DNA of 64,000 bases from CAZPQK01 sp964588695 (GTDB lineage Bacteria > Krumholzibacteriota > Krumholzibacteriia > WVZY01 > JAKEHA01): the NCBI GenBank assembly GCA_964588695.1, contig CAZPQK010000001.1, positions 62,001-126,000 on the forward strand, read 5' to 3'. The notes under the pieces were generated by a model that worked only from the letters and a program-made list of their open reading frames with translations, was not told where the DNA came from and did not search any database. Made by a program: the position numbers and the translations under genes. Shown here piece by piece: positions 40,294 through 49,418 of the stretch. The stretch's first letter is position 1, and the number at the start of each line of letters is the position of its first letter.

Positions 40294-41841
40294 CTACCCC
40301 CTCGGTGTCAGCGTCAGCGTGGGCAAGATCATCTCTTCCAGCGATACCCCACCGTGCTGAAAACTGCCGTCGTATTGCTTTTCGTATTCGCGGTGGTTGG
40401 TTGGGTACACAAAATAGTAGTACTCCTTCGCAAACACGTACGATTTGGTCTTGGTCTCAGCCGGCAGACGAAACTCGCGCGGAGCGCGGGTGACAATTGC
40501 TTGCTTTTCGTCGACTTTCAGGTTGTCGCCGAACTTGTAACGCAGATTGGTTGATGTATCGCGTCGTCCGTACACCATGCTCGCGCGCTTACCCAGGATT
40601 GACCCGTGATCTGTAGTCAGGACGACCGTGGTTCCAGCCGCGGCCATTTTGGTTAACAACTCGAGTAGCACCGAATGGGAAAACCAACTCTGCATGAGCG
40701 AGCGAAACGCCGATTCGTCCGGCACCAGCTGACGGAGAATCTCCGATTGATTCCGCCCGTGGGTTAGCATGTCGACAAAGTTAAACACGAACGCAGAAAA
40801 CGGTAGCGACACGTAGTTGGGAATTTGCTTACGGACGGCTTCGGCTTCGTTGGCCGAATAAATCTTGGTGTACTTGACCTTGTCCGATTTGAGCTTCAGT
40901 CGGCGCATCTGCTCTTCTAAGAAGAACTGTTCATAGCGATTCTTGCTGAGGTCTTCGTTGCGCTGCTCCAACCACTTGTCCGGATACTTGTGAGCAATCT
41001 CGTCGGGAAAGAGGCCGCTAAAGATCGCGTTGCGAGAGTACGGGGTAGCAGTTGGCAAAATGGACAGGTAGTAACTCCATTGAACTTCAAAGAAATCCTG
41101 CAGGAAGCTGGCAATGACCATCCATTGGTCCAGGCGCACGCAGTCGATAACGACAAAGCACACGTTGGACCCCTTGCGCAAATGCGGCGCCACAAACTTC
41201 GGAAAAATGTCCGGGCTCATGTCCGGGCGTTTTTCGGCGTTGACGAAGTCGCGATAGTTCTTTTCGACAAAACGGCTGAAATTCATCGAACAGTTTTGCC
41301 GCTGGTCTTCGTGAGTGGATTCCAAGCCGCTGTTGCGAAACTCGTCGAACTCGGTGTCCCACTGACAAAGTTTGCGATGCACGGACACCCAGGAGTCCCA
41401 GGTATCATCGCTAACCAGGTCGTTTATGTCGTTAAACTCGCGAATGTAGTCGGGCGAGAGTCGGTTTTCTTGAATCTTGCGCGCATCCAGGATGCGTCGG
41501 CACGCCGAGTAAATCTGCAGCGGGCTGACCGGCTTTAACAGGTAGTCGTCGATCTTCATGCCGATGGCGTCTTCCATCAGCCGTTCTTCTTCGTTTTTGG
41601 TGATCATGATCACCGGCAGGTTGGGTTCGATCTGCTTAATGCCGTTGAGCGTTTCCAGCCCACCCTTTCCGGGCATCGACTCGTCAAGAAGCATGATGTC
41701 AAACGCGCCGCCTTGCACCATACCCAGCGCGTCGTCGCCGTTGGTGGCCGTCTCCACTTTGAAGCCCTTGCTTTCTAGCGAAAGAATGTGTGACTTCAGC
41801 AACTCTATTTCGTCGTCGACCCAAAGAATTCTACGTTCCAC
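40294..41841 (-). CDS. porX: PorX-like response regulator with PglZ domain
   Basis: 515 residues. Receiver domain 1-120 (phosphoacceptor Asp in MLLDESMPG, Lys in LLKPVS), a helical linker, then a PglZ alkaline-phosphatase-superfamily domain (about 200-515) with FVVIDCVRLDQW, LPTATPYSRNA (nucleophile Thr region), FNFVDMLTHG and TTDHGS, the metal-binding residues. This architecture is PorX, the regulator of the type IX secretion system in Bacteroidetes and a phosphodiesterase of oligonucleotide signals. Here no T9SS genes are visible. Upstream by 66 bp lies a histidine kinase, the likely PorY-like partner. Confidence 0.85.
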   Translation of the reverse strand: MERRILWVDDEIELLKSHILSLESKGFKVETATNGDDALGMVQGGAFDIMLLDESMPGKGGLETLNGIKQIEPNLPVIMITKNEEERLMEDAIGMKIDDYLLKPVSPLQIYSACRRILDARKIQENRLSPDYIREFNDINDLVSDDTWDSWVSVHRKLCQWDTEFDEFRNSGLESTHEDQRQNCSMNFSRFVEKNYRDFVNAEKRPDMSPDIFPKFVAPHLRKGSNVCFVVIDCVRLDQWMVIASFLQDFFEVQWSYYLSILPTATPYSRNAIFSGLFPDEIAHKYPDKWLEQRNEDLSKNRYEQFFLEEQMRRLKLKSDKVKYTKIYSANEAEAVRKQIPNYVSLPFSAFVFNFVDMLTHGRNQSEILRQLVPDESAFRSLMQSWFSHSVLLELLTKMAAAGTTVVLTTDHGSILGKRASMVYGRRDTSTNLRYKFGDNLKVDEKQAIVTRAPREFRLPAETKTKSYVFAKEYYYFVYPTNHREYEKQYDGSFQHGGVSLEEMILPTLTLTPRG

Positions 41842-41907
41842 GTTTTGCTCCGAGTAAGTGTGTCTGTCTAAGATAGCGGGTCGAGCGTTTGGACAAAAGG
41901 GGGGAAT

Positions 41908-43182
41908 CTAGGTCACCGCAGGGAGGCGCACCAAAAAAGTGGTTCCTTTGCCAGGGCGCGAATCCCATACCCGAATCGCGCCGCTGTGGTGGTCTTCGAC
42001 AATGCGGCGGGTAAGCGCAAGGCCCAGCCCCCAACCGCGCTGTTTGGTGGTGTATCCCGCCTCAAACACACGGTCACGCATGCGCGGCGGAATGCCGCGA
42101 CCGGTGTCCTTGACAAATACGTTCACGTAGTTGGCGTCGGAATCGCGGCTGACAGTTAGCGTTATCTTACCCTGATCGCCCAGCGCATCGAGTCCGTTCT
42201 TAACCAGGTTTTCAAACACCCACTCCAGGAGTTCTGCATTACCCTTTACCATTGGCAGATCCGAATCGGCGTGGAGTTCAATCGAAGAGTTTGCTTTCAG
42301 GCGCGGCAAGCGTTTGTGAAAATACTCCACCGTATTTCGCACAATCGGTAGCAAGTCGACCGGGCGCAAATCTGGCGTGGCGCCAATTTTACTAAAGCGC
42401 TGAGTAACTTTATTAAGGCGTGCCAGATCGACTTCCATTTCCTGAACCGAAGTTCGAATCGCGCCGTGATCGCCTTTTTCGTCCTGTTCCTTTATAAGCT
42501 CAACCCATCCCAAGAGCGAACTCATCGGAGTACCCAACTGATGGGCGGTCTCTTTGGCAAGCCCGACCCAAAGCGACCGTTGCTCGCTGACCTTAAGCAG
42601 ACGCAGGCCCTGCAAGGCGACCGCCATAAACAGCAAAAACAGCGCGAGTTGAACCCACGGCATAAACTGCAGTTCGGTTTGCAACCGCGACTTGCCAATG
42701 TGAAGGTATGCTTGGGGAACCGCCTCCTGTCCGGGCGGCGTTTCTTCGTTAATGCTGATGGGTATGGGTCGGTTGTGACCATCGTACTCCTGCACCAACC
42801 GAATCAGACTTCGCAGTTTCTCGGTGGGCGGATTCTGCAAATCCATGTTCATGATCAACTCAAAATCTTCGTCGGTGCGCGGCTCGAGTCCGACGTTGTG
42901 CCACATGATTGGACGTCCAACGACAGTGATGATGATGGGATAATCGTTGGCTCGAATCACATCCCCCAGCAGGCGCAAACTACCGTCGGTTTCAACGTCG
43001 AAACTGACGTTCTCAAAGAACAGAGAAAATGTTCGGTTGGTGGCGTCGGCCTGGTCTTGCAGACGGTTGATAACACGATTGGAATACAGCAGCACCGCGA
43101 CGATCAGTGCGGCGACGCCCACAAACAGGTAACCCTTAAGCCAGAACCGCAGGTTATCCCGATAGGCGGAGGGAAGCTTCAT
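41908..43182 (-). CDS. Membrane sensor histidine kinase (probable partner of PorX-like regulator)
   Basis: 424 residues: transmembrane helix 1 (about 12-32), a periplasmic sensor region of about 140 residues, transmembrane helix 2 (about 180-200), then HisKA with the KETAHQLGTPMSSLLGW phosphoacceptor motif and a complete HATPase (VFENLVKNGLDA N-box, VKDTGRGIPPRM, GWGLGLALTRRI). The AHQLGTP-type HisKA is frequent in Bacteroidetes-like kinases. Located directly upstream of the PorX-like gene in the same operon; I infer they form a pair. It lies 3 bp after serS. Confidence 0.88.
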   Translation of the reverse strand: MKLPSAYRDNLRFWLKGYLFVGVAALIVAVLLYSNRVINRLQDQADATNRTFSLFFENVSFDVETDGSLRLLGDVIRANDYPIIITVVGRPIMWHNVGLEPRTDEDFELIMNMDLQNPPTEKLRSLIRLVQEYDGHNRPIPISINEETPPGQEAVPQAYLHIGKSRLQTELQFMPWVQLALFLLFMAVALQGLRLLKVSEQRSLWVGLAKETAHQLGTPMSSLLGWVELIKEQDEKGDHGAIRTSVQEMEVDLARLNKVTQRFSKIGATPDLRPVDLLPIVRNTVEYFHKRLPRLKANSSIELHADSDLPMVKGNAELLEWVFENLVKNGLDALGDQGKITLTVSRDSDANYVNVFVKDTGRGIPPRMRDRVFEAGYTTKQRGWGLGLALTRRIVEDHHSGAIRVWDSRPGKGTTFLVRLPAVT

Positions 43183-43185
43183 CGG

Positions 43186-44454
43186 CTAGCCCAGGAACTC
43201 TTGGCCGCGCATGTAGGGCTGTAGGACTTTGGGGATGGCAACCCGGCCGGTTGGCGTCTGGTAGATTTCCAGAATCGCCGCGATGATACGGGGCAGCGCC
43301 AACCCGGAACCGTTGAGCGTGTGCACGAATTTTTCCTTGGTGACCTTGTTCTTCTTAAGGCGAATGTCGGCTCGCCGTGCCTGAAACGCTTCGAAGTTAC
43401 TGCACGACGATACTTCCAACCATTTGTCGGCAGCGGGAGAGTACACTTCGAGGTCGTAGCACTTAGCCGCGCCAAAGCTAAGGTCTCCCGTGCAAAGTTC
43501 GATAACGCGGTACGGCAGCTCCAGCGCTTCCAAACAGTCGGTGGCGTCCTTGGTGAGCGACTCCAATTCGTTGTACGATTCTTCCGGTTTAACGAACTTC
43601 ACCATTTCCACTTTGTCGAACTGATGGACGCGCAACAGCCCGCGAGTGTCTGCGCCGTGGCTGCCCGCCTCCCGTCGGAAACATGGGCTATAAGCAGTAA
43701 ACTTGATCGGCAGATCGTCGTACTCCTGGTGCGATTCGCGCAGGAGGTTGGTCACCGACACCTCAGCCGTCGGAATCAAAAACAAATCGTCGGCGGCGGT
43801 GTGGTACATGTCATCTTCCATCTTGGGAAGCTGGCCGGTACCGATCATCGAGTCCCGATGCACCAGGTACGGCACAGTGACTTCGGTGTACCCCTGGTCG
43901 TGATGGATGTCCAGAAACAGATTAATCAGCGCGCGGGTCAACAAAGCGCCGTCGCCACGCATGGCGACGAAGCCGCGGCCGGAAACCTTTCGACCACCCT
44001 CAAGATCCAAAATCCCCAGCTTTTCGCCCATGTCCCAGTGCGGCAATTGGTCTTCGAACGGCTCGGCTTGGTTTCCCCAGTTGCGGACCACACGATTGGC
44101 GGTTTCGTCTTTCCCGACCGGAACACTATGGTGAGGAAGGTTGGGAACGGTTAACATTTCTGCTTCCAGTTCCTCTTCGGCCTCGCGGTATTCGGCTTCG
44201 AGCGCTTTGATCTGGCTCGAGAGTTCTTTCATGGCCGTGTGGATGTCGTCGACTGGCTCGCCCGAACGCTTGCGCTGAGCGATGGACTCACTTTGCACGT
44301 TTCGCTCGTGCTTCAACTCGTCCGAACGCTGGATGTTGTCCAGAAGGCGGCGATCAAGTTCGACCAGGCGGTCGACGTCTACGTTGACGTTTTTGTTGGC
44401 GACGCCGGTCTTAACCGCGTCGGGGTCTTCCCTTAAAAGTCGACGATCAAGCAT
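43186..44454 (-). CDS. serS: Seryl-tRNA synthetase
   Basis: 422 residues starting MLDRRLLREDPDAVKTGV, the usual SerS opening; an upstream extension in the same frame is probably not translated. N-terminal coiled-coil tRNA-binding arm (about 30-110, SIAQRKRSGEPVDDIHTAMKELSSQIK region), class II motifs 2 and 3 (FRREAGSHGADTRGLLRVHQFDKVE; NGSGLALPRIIAAILE). Charges tRNA-Ser and tRNA-Sec, the latter relevant to the selenocysteine candidate at 29.1-30.5 kb. The histidine kinase starts 3 bp downstream. Confidence 0.95.
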   Translation of the reverse strand: MLDRRLLREDPDAVKTGVANKNVNVDVDRLVELDRRLLDNIQRSDELKHERNVQSESIAQRKRSGEPVDDIHTAMKELSSQIKALEAEYREAEEELEAEMLTVPNLPHHSVPVGKDETANRVVRNWGNQAEPFEDQLPHWDMGEKLGILDLEGGRKVSGRGFVAMRGDGALLTRALINLFLDIHHDQGYTEVTVPYLVHRDSMIGTGQLPKMEDDMYHTAADDLFLIPTAEVSVTNLLRESHQEYDDLPIKFTAYSPCFRREAGSHGADTRGLLRVHQFDKVEMVKFVKPEESYNELESLTKDATDCLEALELPYRVIELCTGDLSFGAAKCYDLEVYSPAADKWLEVSSCSNFEAFQARRADIRLKKNKVTKEKFVHTLNGSGLALPRIIAAILEIYQTPTGRVAIPKVLQPYMRGQEFLG

Positions 44455-44485
44455 GTCTAATATGTCTTGGTAAAATTGTGAGGGG

Positions 44486-45385
44486 CTAAACCAGTTGTAG
44501 TTCTTGCAGAATTTCGCGTCCGCCGCCGTCAAGGATCTCTTGCGCTAGCGTTCGGCCCACTTCCTCTTCTTTGCCCAGTCGTCCCTTGACCATAAAGTGA
44601 ACTTTGTGTCGTCCGTCGGGGTGCGCAACCACACCTTCAAGTTCAAGCGCCTTGCGATGGATGGTACCCAGCACGCCGACCGGATCATCGCGCGACACTC
44701 CCAGCGCGTCCAGGAATGTCCACTCGGCACGGATGGCGCTGTATGCTCGCGTGTCGCCGATTCCTTGAACGCACCGCTTTAGTACGTCGTCGCTGGAACG
44801 CAGCAGCACGGCTAGTGCTCCCTGCCCGGCCTGGGGAATGCAAACCGAGTTGGTTAGCATCTCGCGCACCGAATCCAACAAGTTCAAGCGTTCAACGTCG
44901 GCGGCCGCGACGATCGCCGCGGAGATCTTTCCCGCGGCAACTTTCTGCAGGAGCGCGTCGACACTACCACGAACCCGCACCATGGAAAGATCGGGGCGAT
45001 AGCAAAGCATCTGTGCTTCGCGCCCGGCCGTGTTCGCGGCAACCCGCGCGTTCTCGGGAAGTTCGTCGAGAATTAGTTCTTCGTCGCATACCAGCGCGTC
45101 GTAGGGCGTCAACCGGTTAAGGATTGCTCCGATCGCCACGCCGCCGGGCATTTTCGCGGGCAGTGTCGCCGCATCGATAACAACGGCGTCACTCTTTTCT
45201 TCGAGCAGCGCGTTAAGCAGAAACGAAACGTCTCCGGGCGTCGTCGATGCGTCGTGTTCGGGAATCTCGAAGTGCAAGCCACTTGCACTCCCGGGCTGTT
45301 GCAAACGTTGCATCACCTCGTCGAGTTGCAATCTCGACAACAGATCGACGTTACTCGTGATACGGCACGTCGTCTTGGTGGACAC
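44486..45385 (-). CDS. HemC-like (hydroxymethylbilane synthase-fold) protein lacking catalytic residues
   Basis: 299 residues from a GTG with GGAGG eight bases upstream; a terminator at 45510-45534 excludes the longer frame. The three-domain order follows HemC: TPYDALVCDE for the DPRDA segment, YRPDLSMVRVRGSVDALLQK for the RPDL...RGNV...L segment, and IPQAGQGALAVLLRS for VGQGALAIE. Key residues are missing. The catalytic Asp motif (HSxKDxP) is DAATLP at 71-76, the LRR pair is GRE at 121-123, and the dipyrromethane-cofactor Cys (GGCxxP) is GVSRDDPVG at 229-237. Probably not a porphobilinogen deaminase. It is 31 bp upstream of serS. Confidence 0.7.
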   Translation of the reverse strand: MSTKTTCRITSNVDLLSRLQLDEVMQRLQQPGSASGLHFEIPEHDASTTPGDVSFLLNALLEEKSDAVVIDAATLPAKMPGGVAIGAILNRLTPYDALVCDEELILDELPENARVAANTAGREAQMLCYRPDLSMVRVRGSVDALLQKVAAGKISAAIVAAADVERLNLLDSVREMLTNSVCIPQAGQGALAVLLRSSDDVLKRCVQGIGDTRAYSAIRAEWTFLDALGVSRDDPVGVLGTIHRKALELEGVVAHPDGRHKVHFMVKGRLGKEEEVGRTLAQEILDGGGREILQELQLV

Positions 45386-45499
45386 GTCTATAGCCTCCGG
45401 TTGGAGCTGCACTTCGCCCGTGCTTGAATTGAGCCGCCAAAACGTAGCATAGCGTCCAAAGGTGGTCAACGCAATCTGGGCGCGCTGGCGACCCCGGCT

Positions 45500-45534
45500 T
45501 GAACGCAAAAACGCCGCCTTTTTGGGGCGGCGTT
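45500..45534 (-). terminator. Intrinsic terminator after the WecA-like gene
   Basis: AACGCCGCC (45510-45518) and GGCGGCGTT (45526-45534) form a perfect 9-bp stem with a 7-base loop. On the minus strand the stem continues into GTTTTTGCG. It ends the polysaccharide operon. Confidence 0.9.
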
Positions 45535-45559
45535 CTAACACTTCGTTTATGTGCGGTGG

Positions 45560-46705
45560 CTAGCGACCGACGGTGGTGGTCTCGCGCGTGCGAATGTTGG
45601 TCTTTAGCGGAGTGATGTTCTTGGCCGTCACCGCCGGATGGGCCGGGCGAGGCTCAACCGGAACCACAGCCGACGCACGGCGGGTGGCGACCATGACCCG
45701 CAGGAAAGAAACGTACGTTACTGCGACGAACGCTATTCCCAACGACAGAGGCACCAGCCCCCCGGTAACGGTGAGAACACCCAGTACCGACAGAAAGCCC
45801 TGCATTGCGTAGACCACGGCGACGGTTTGTCGCGGAGAAAAACCAAACTCGTTTAGCAGGTGATGGATGTGGCGACTGTCGGCGGCGAACACCGGTTCGC
45901 GCAGAGCGAAGCGGCGTCCGATGGCCAGGAAAACGTCCAACATCGGAACGCCGAGAATCAAACAGATGCCCGCAAACACAAAGCCCGACGGTTCAACCAT
46001 CGACACCCGGCACGCGGTAATCGCGGCCAGAGTACCCAGGAACATACTGCCGTTGTCGCCCATGTAAATCTTGCCCGGAGGAAAGTTAAACAGCAGGAAC
46101 CCAAGGCAAACACCGGCAAGCGCAATGCAGATTGTCGTGACATCGACGAGGCCGTACTGGCGAGCTAGTACCGCGAAGGCTGCGGCGGCAATCACCATGA
46201 CGCCTGCGGCAAGTCCGTCGTGTCCGTCGATTAAATTTACCGCGCTGGACATACCCACAAAGAACACGAGGGTGAACACAACCGAAACCGCGCCCGCGTC
46301 TAACCAGGACACGCCGGTCGCGAGACTTAAACCCGCGCCCACTAAAAGCGCTCCGGAAACAACCTGGAAAACCAGTTTGTGAATTGCACCCAGGCTCTTC
46401 ATATCGTCGACGAGCCCAAGGACGACGATGATTCCTATCGGAAGGGCGTAGAATTTAATCAGGTGAGGCCAGGCAACAGCGCCAAGGTCGAACCATGCAT
46501 AGCCGACTGCGAGCGCGCCCACAAAACCAACAATCATGGCGACGCCACCGAGGTGCGGAATCATATCGGTCGCGATTTTTCTGCCGTTGGGTTTGTCGCC
46601 GAGCTTCCAGCGAAGCGCGACGCCACGAACCACGGGGGTAAGTGCGGCTGCTATCGCGAAAGCGATGAGGCCGATGATGAACTGTTGCGACAACAGGCTA
46701 TTCAT
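45560..46705 (-). CDS. Undecaprenyl-phosphate sugar-1-phosphate transferase (WecA/TagO type)
   Basis: 381 residues from the ATG at 46705 (GGAGGAG about 10 bases upstream). Multi-spanning membrane protein with the polyprenyl-phosphate transferase motifs: KPNGRKIATDMIPHLGG near the start, LGLVDDMK (the DD), NLIDGHDGLAAG, KIYMGDNGSMFLG and the C-terminal HIHHLL motif. The family transfers GlcNAc-1-P or a similar sugar phosphate to undecaprenyl phosphate, initiating O-antigen, ECA or wall-polymer synthesis. A variable tail of about 35 residues is cytoplasmic. Last gene of the operon. Confidence 0.9.
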   Translation of the reverse strand: MNSLLSQQFIIGLIAFAIAAALTPVVRGVALRWKLGDKPNGRKIATDMIPHLGGVAMIVGFVGALAVGYAWFDLGAVAWPHLIKFYALPIGIIVVLGLVDDMKSLGAIHKLVFQVVSGALLVGAGLSLATGVSWLDAGAVSVVFTLVFFVGMSSAVNLIDGHDGLAAGVMVIAAAAFAVLARQYGLVDVTTICIALAGVCLGFLLFNFPPGKIYMGDNGSMFLGTLAAITACRVSMVEPSGFVFAGICLILGVPMLDVFLAIGRRFALREPVFAADSRHIHHLLNEFGFSPRQTVAVVYAMQGFLSVLGVLTVTGGLVPLSLGIAFVAVTYVSFLRVMVATRRASAVVPVEPRPAHPAVTAKNITPLKTNIRTRETTTVGR

Positions 46706-46807
46706 TGGATGCAGGCTCCTCCTACCCAGAGTACTTCTGGCCGGCGGTCGCTGGGGTGACAGCACATTAGTTATTGTGCGACCGCGATGTCAAGGTCATT
46801 TAGCGCG

Positions 46808-48322
46808 TTACGCCTTTTGTGGCAGCACGTTAGCCACTGCCGCCCGAATATCTGCCGGTTTAATCACCCGCAGTGCCATGACCAAACCCAAATAAACCGC
46901 GACATGAACGCCAGCCCACACGAAAACGGTTGCATCTACACCATTTCCGTTGCCGATCAGATACTTTCCGGCCAGCCAGAGCAAAGTGGCTGCGCCGATT
47001 CCTGCAAAAAGCGTGCGCGCCGCTAGCGACACCGCCCGGGCCGATAACCGAATGCGAAAGGTGCTGAACACTTGAGCTAGCCCTAGCACCAACAGCACGC
47101 CGTACGAAATCACCGTGGCCCACACGGCACCGGTGGCCTGATACCTTGGGATCAGCCACAGGTTTAGCAGGAAGTTCAAGACGGCCGACAGAGTCGTGAG
47201 AAACGCATACTGACGCGTCTTTTCTGCGGCGACCAGCGCGGGCAGAACCATCGCACCAAGGGATCGCAGGGCGATAACCCAGACGAAGACCCGCATGAGG
47301 TCGCCGGCGTAGGCAAAAGCGTCGGAAAAGATGGTGGTGAGCATCGGGCCCGCGAAAATAAAGAACAGCGAGGCAAACATGACGCCAAATACCAACGAAA
47401 CCCGCAAGGCTTGCCGCAGAATGGCGCCGCAGTTACCAACCTCGCCCGCCGACCATCTTGAGGCCAACGCGGGTCGCATCGTCATGACCATCGCGAAAAC
47501 CGGGAACAGCGACACCTCCGTGATCGCGCGCGCGGCGGCGTACTGTCCAACCTCGTAGACAGTGTCAAAGTATCCCAACATCAGTTTATCCATCTGCGAA
47601 TAGATGGTCACCGAAGCGCTGCTGATGGCCAACGGCGCGGCGAGTCCCATCAGGCGTCTGCTCATGGGCGCATCCGAACCATCCGAAGCTGGCAAGCGCA
47701 ACTGGGTGAGTACTGCGAGCAACGTTATTCCGACGGCCCATGCCGCACAGTAACCGGCAAGAACCCGGTCGGCGCCCCACCCCAACGAGATCACGTAAAT
47801 CGTAACGGCAACGCGCAGGCCGAGCGTGACCGCGCGAATTTTTGACACGGTCAAATGTCGATTCAAGCCGATCAAGTAGTGCTCGTAAAACTCAAACAGA
47901 CTTGCGCCGACAATAACCAGAGCAGCAACGCGAACGCCTTCGACAAGTGTTGCTTTGTCAAAAGTCGCAGCGATCCAGGGCGCGAAGACCCATGTTGCTA
48001 CGGCGCATGGGAGGGTGAATGCCAGACGAAGGAGAAGCGATCGATACAACAACGGCCGCAGCCACGACGGCGATTGCTTGCCGTACTCGCTGGCCAGTCG
48101 CGACGCACCCATTTCCACCCCGAACTTGCCGATGATGAGAATTGCGGTGGCCAGCGCCATTAACCAGGAAACCGCACCAAACACTTCTGGCCCGGCGAAG
48201 CGGGCGATCCACCAGGAGATGGCAAATGCGGAAAGAACGGGAAGGACCGTTAGCGCCAGGCTCCAAACGAAGCTGCGCTCGACAGAAGTATCCAGGTATG
48301 ACCAGCGTTGTTGTTTAGACAT
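46808..48322 (-). CDS. Wzx-type polysaccharide flippase
   Basis: 504 residues from the ATG that overlaps the wecB stop (ATGTCTAA). About 12-14 hydrophobic segments with the MATE/oligosaccharide-flippase layout (ERSFVWSLALTVLPVLSAFAISW at the start, YSQMDKLMLGYF and YAAARAITEVSLFPVFAMVMTM near the middle). Family members move lipid-linked repeat units across the inner membrane. Fits the neighbouring nucleotide-sugar and initiating transferase genes; no Wzy polymerase is evident here. Confidence 0.85.
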   Translation of the reverse strand: MSKQQRWSYLDTSVERSFVWSLALTVLPVLSAFAISWWIARFAGPEVFGAVSWLMALATAILIIGKFGVEMGASRLASEYGKQSPSWLRPLLYRSLLLRLAFTLPCAVATWVFAPWIAATFDKATLVEGVRVAALVIVGASLFEFYEHYLIGLNRHLTVSKIRAVTLGLRVAVTIYVISLGWGADRVLAGYCAAWAVGITLLAVLTQLRLPASDGSDAPMSRRLMGLAAPLAISSASVTIYSQMDKLMLGYFDTVYEVGQYAAARAITEVSLFPVFAMVMTMRPALASRWSAGEVGNCGAILRQALRVSLVFGVMFASLFFIFAGPMLTTIFSDAFAYAGDLMRVFVWVIALRSLGAMVLPALVAAEKTRQYAFLTTLSAVLNFLLNLWLIPRYQATGAVWATVISYGVLLVLGLAQVFSTFRIRLSARAVSLAARTLFAGIGAATLLWLAGKYLIGNGNGVDATVFVWAGVHVAVYLGLVMALRVIKPADIRAAVANVLPQKA

Positions 48323-49418
48323 CGAAGTAGCCCTCGAGCACACCCACAATACGTTCCGCAGCGTGGCCGTCCCACAAGTCAGGTATCCGGGCATCCTTGA
48401 TTCCTTCGCGCAAAACGCGACGGCTTTCCGACACGACCTTCGCAGGGTCGGTGCCGACGAGGATGTTGGTACCTATTTCACAAGTGATGGGACGTTCCGT
48501 ATTTTCGCGGATCGTAATACAGGGGACTTCGAGAGCAGTGGTCTCTTCTTGGATACCTCCAGAATCGGTGAGGACAATAACAGCATAGCGCATGAGTTTC
48601 ATGAAGTCCAGATAGCCGATGGGATCGACCATGCGCAGGCGGTCCTCGGGTATCTCCAACCCGTTGTTTTTTATAACGTTACGGGTCCGGGGATGGACAG
48701 GAAAGATCAACGGACATTCGCCGCCGATGTCGATTAACGCGTCGATCACGGCGCGTAGTTGCGCGGGGTCATCGACGTTGGAGGGCCGGTGCAGGGTCAC
48801 CAGGCCATAGCCTTTTTTCTCCAGCGCCAGATCCTCCAGGACGCTCGATTTTTCGGCTTCGTCCAGGTAGAAACTCTGACTGTCTATCATTACGTTGCCG
48901 ACAAAGTGGATCTTCTCGCTGGAGACGCCCTCGAAGTTGAGGTTGCCTTCGGCTTCCGCTGAAGTAGTAAACAACAGGTCCGAAAGAATGTCGGTAACCA
49001 TGCGGTTAATTTCTTCCGGCATCTCCCGGTCGAAGCTGCGCAAGCCGGCTTCAACGTGCGCAACCTTAATGCCCATCTTGACGGCGACCAGCGTGCACGC
49101 CATCGTCGAGTTAACGTCGCCAACGACAAGTACCAGGTCGGGGGCTTGCTCTTTACAGATGGTTTCGAACTCAATCATGATGCGGCCGGTTTGCTCGCCG
49201 TGGCTGCCCGACCCGACGCCCATGTAAACATCGGGCCTCGGGAGTTGCAGGTCTTCAAAGAAGACTTTCGACATGTTTTCGTCGTAGTGCTGGCCGGTAT
49301 GCACCAGGAACGGATCAAACTTGCCCGACGCGGTAAACGCGCGCCAAATCGGCGCGACCTTCATGAAGTTAGGGCGAGCCCCAACAACCGCGATAACCTT
49401 GGGTCGACGCTTACTCAT
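48315..49418 (-). CDS. wecB: UDP-N-acetylglucosamine 2-epimerase (non-hydrolysing)
   Basis: 367 residues with the GT-B epimerase motifs: VVGARPNFMKVAPI, HTGQHYDENMS, HVEAGLRSFDREMPEEINR, TLHRPSNVDDP, VLTDSGGIQEE and REN-TERP. Interconverts UDP-GlcNAc and UDP-ManNAc for polysaccharide synthesis. Start overlaps the rfbB stop in TAATG; the stop overlaps the flippase start. Confidence 0.93.
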   Translation of the reverse strand: MSKRRPKVIAVVGARPNFMKVAPIWRAFTASGKFDPFLVHTGQHYDENMSKVFFEDLQLPRPDVYMGVGSGSHGEQTGRIMIEFETICKEQAPDLVLVVGDVNSTMACTLVAVKMGIKVAHVEAGLRSFDREMPEEINRMVTDILSDLLFTTSAEAEGNLNFEGVSSEKIHFVGNVMIDSQSFYLDEAEKSSVLEDLALEKKGYGLVTLHRPSNVDDPAQLRAVIDALIDIGGECPLIFPVHPRTRNVIKNNGLEIPEDRLRMVDPIGYLDFMKLMRYAVIVLTDSGGIQEETTALEVPCITIRENTERPITCEIGTNILVGTDPAKVVSESRRVLREGIKDARIPDLWDGHAAERIVGVLEGYFDV

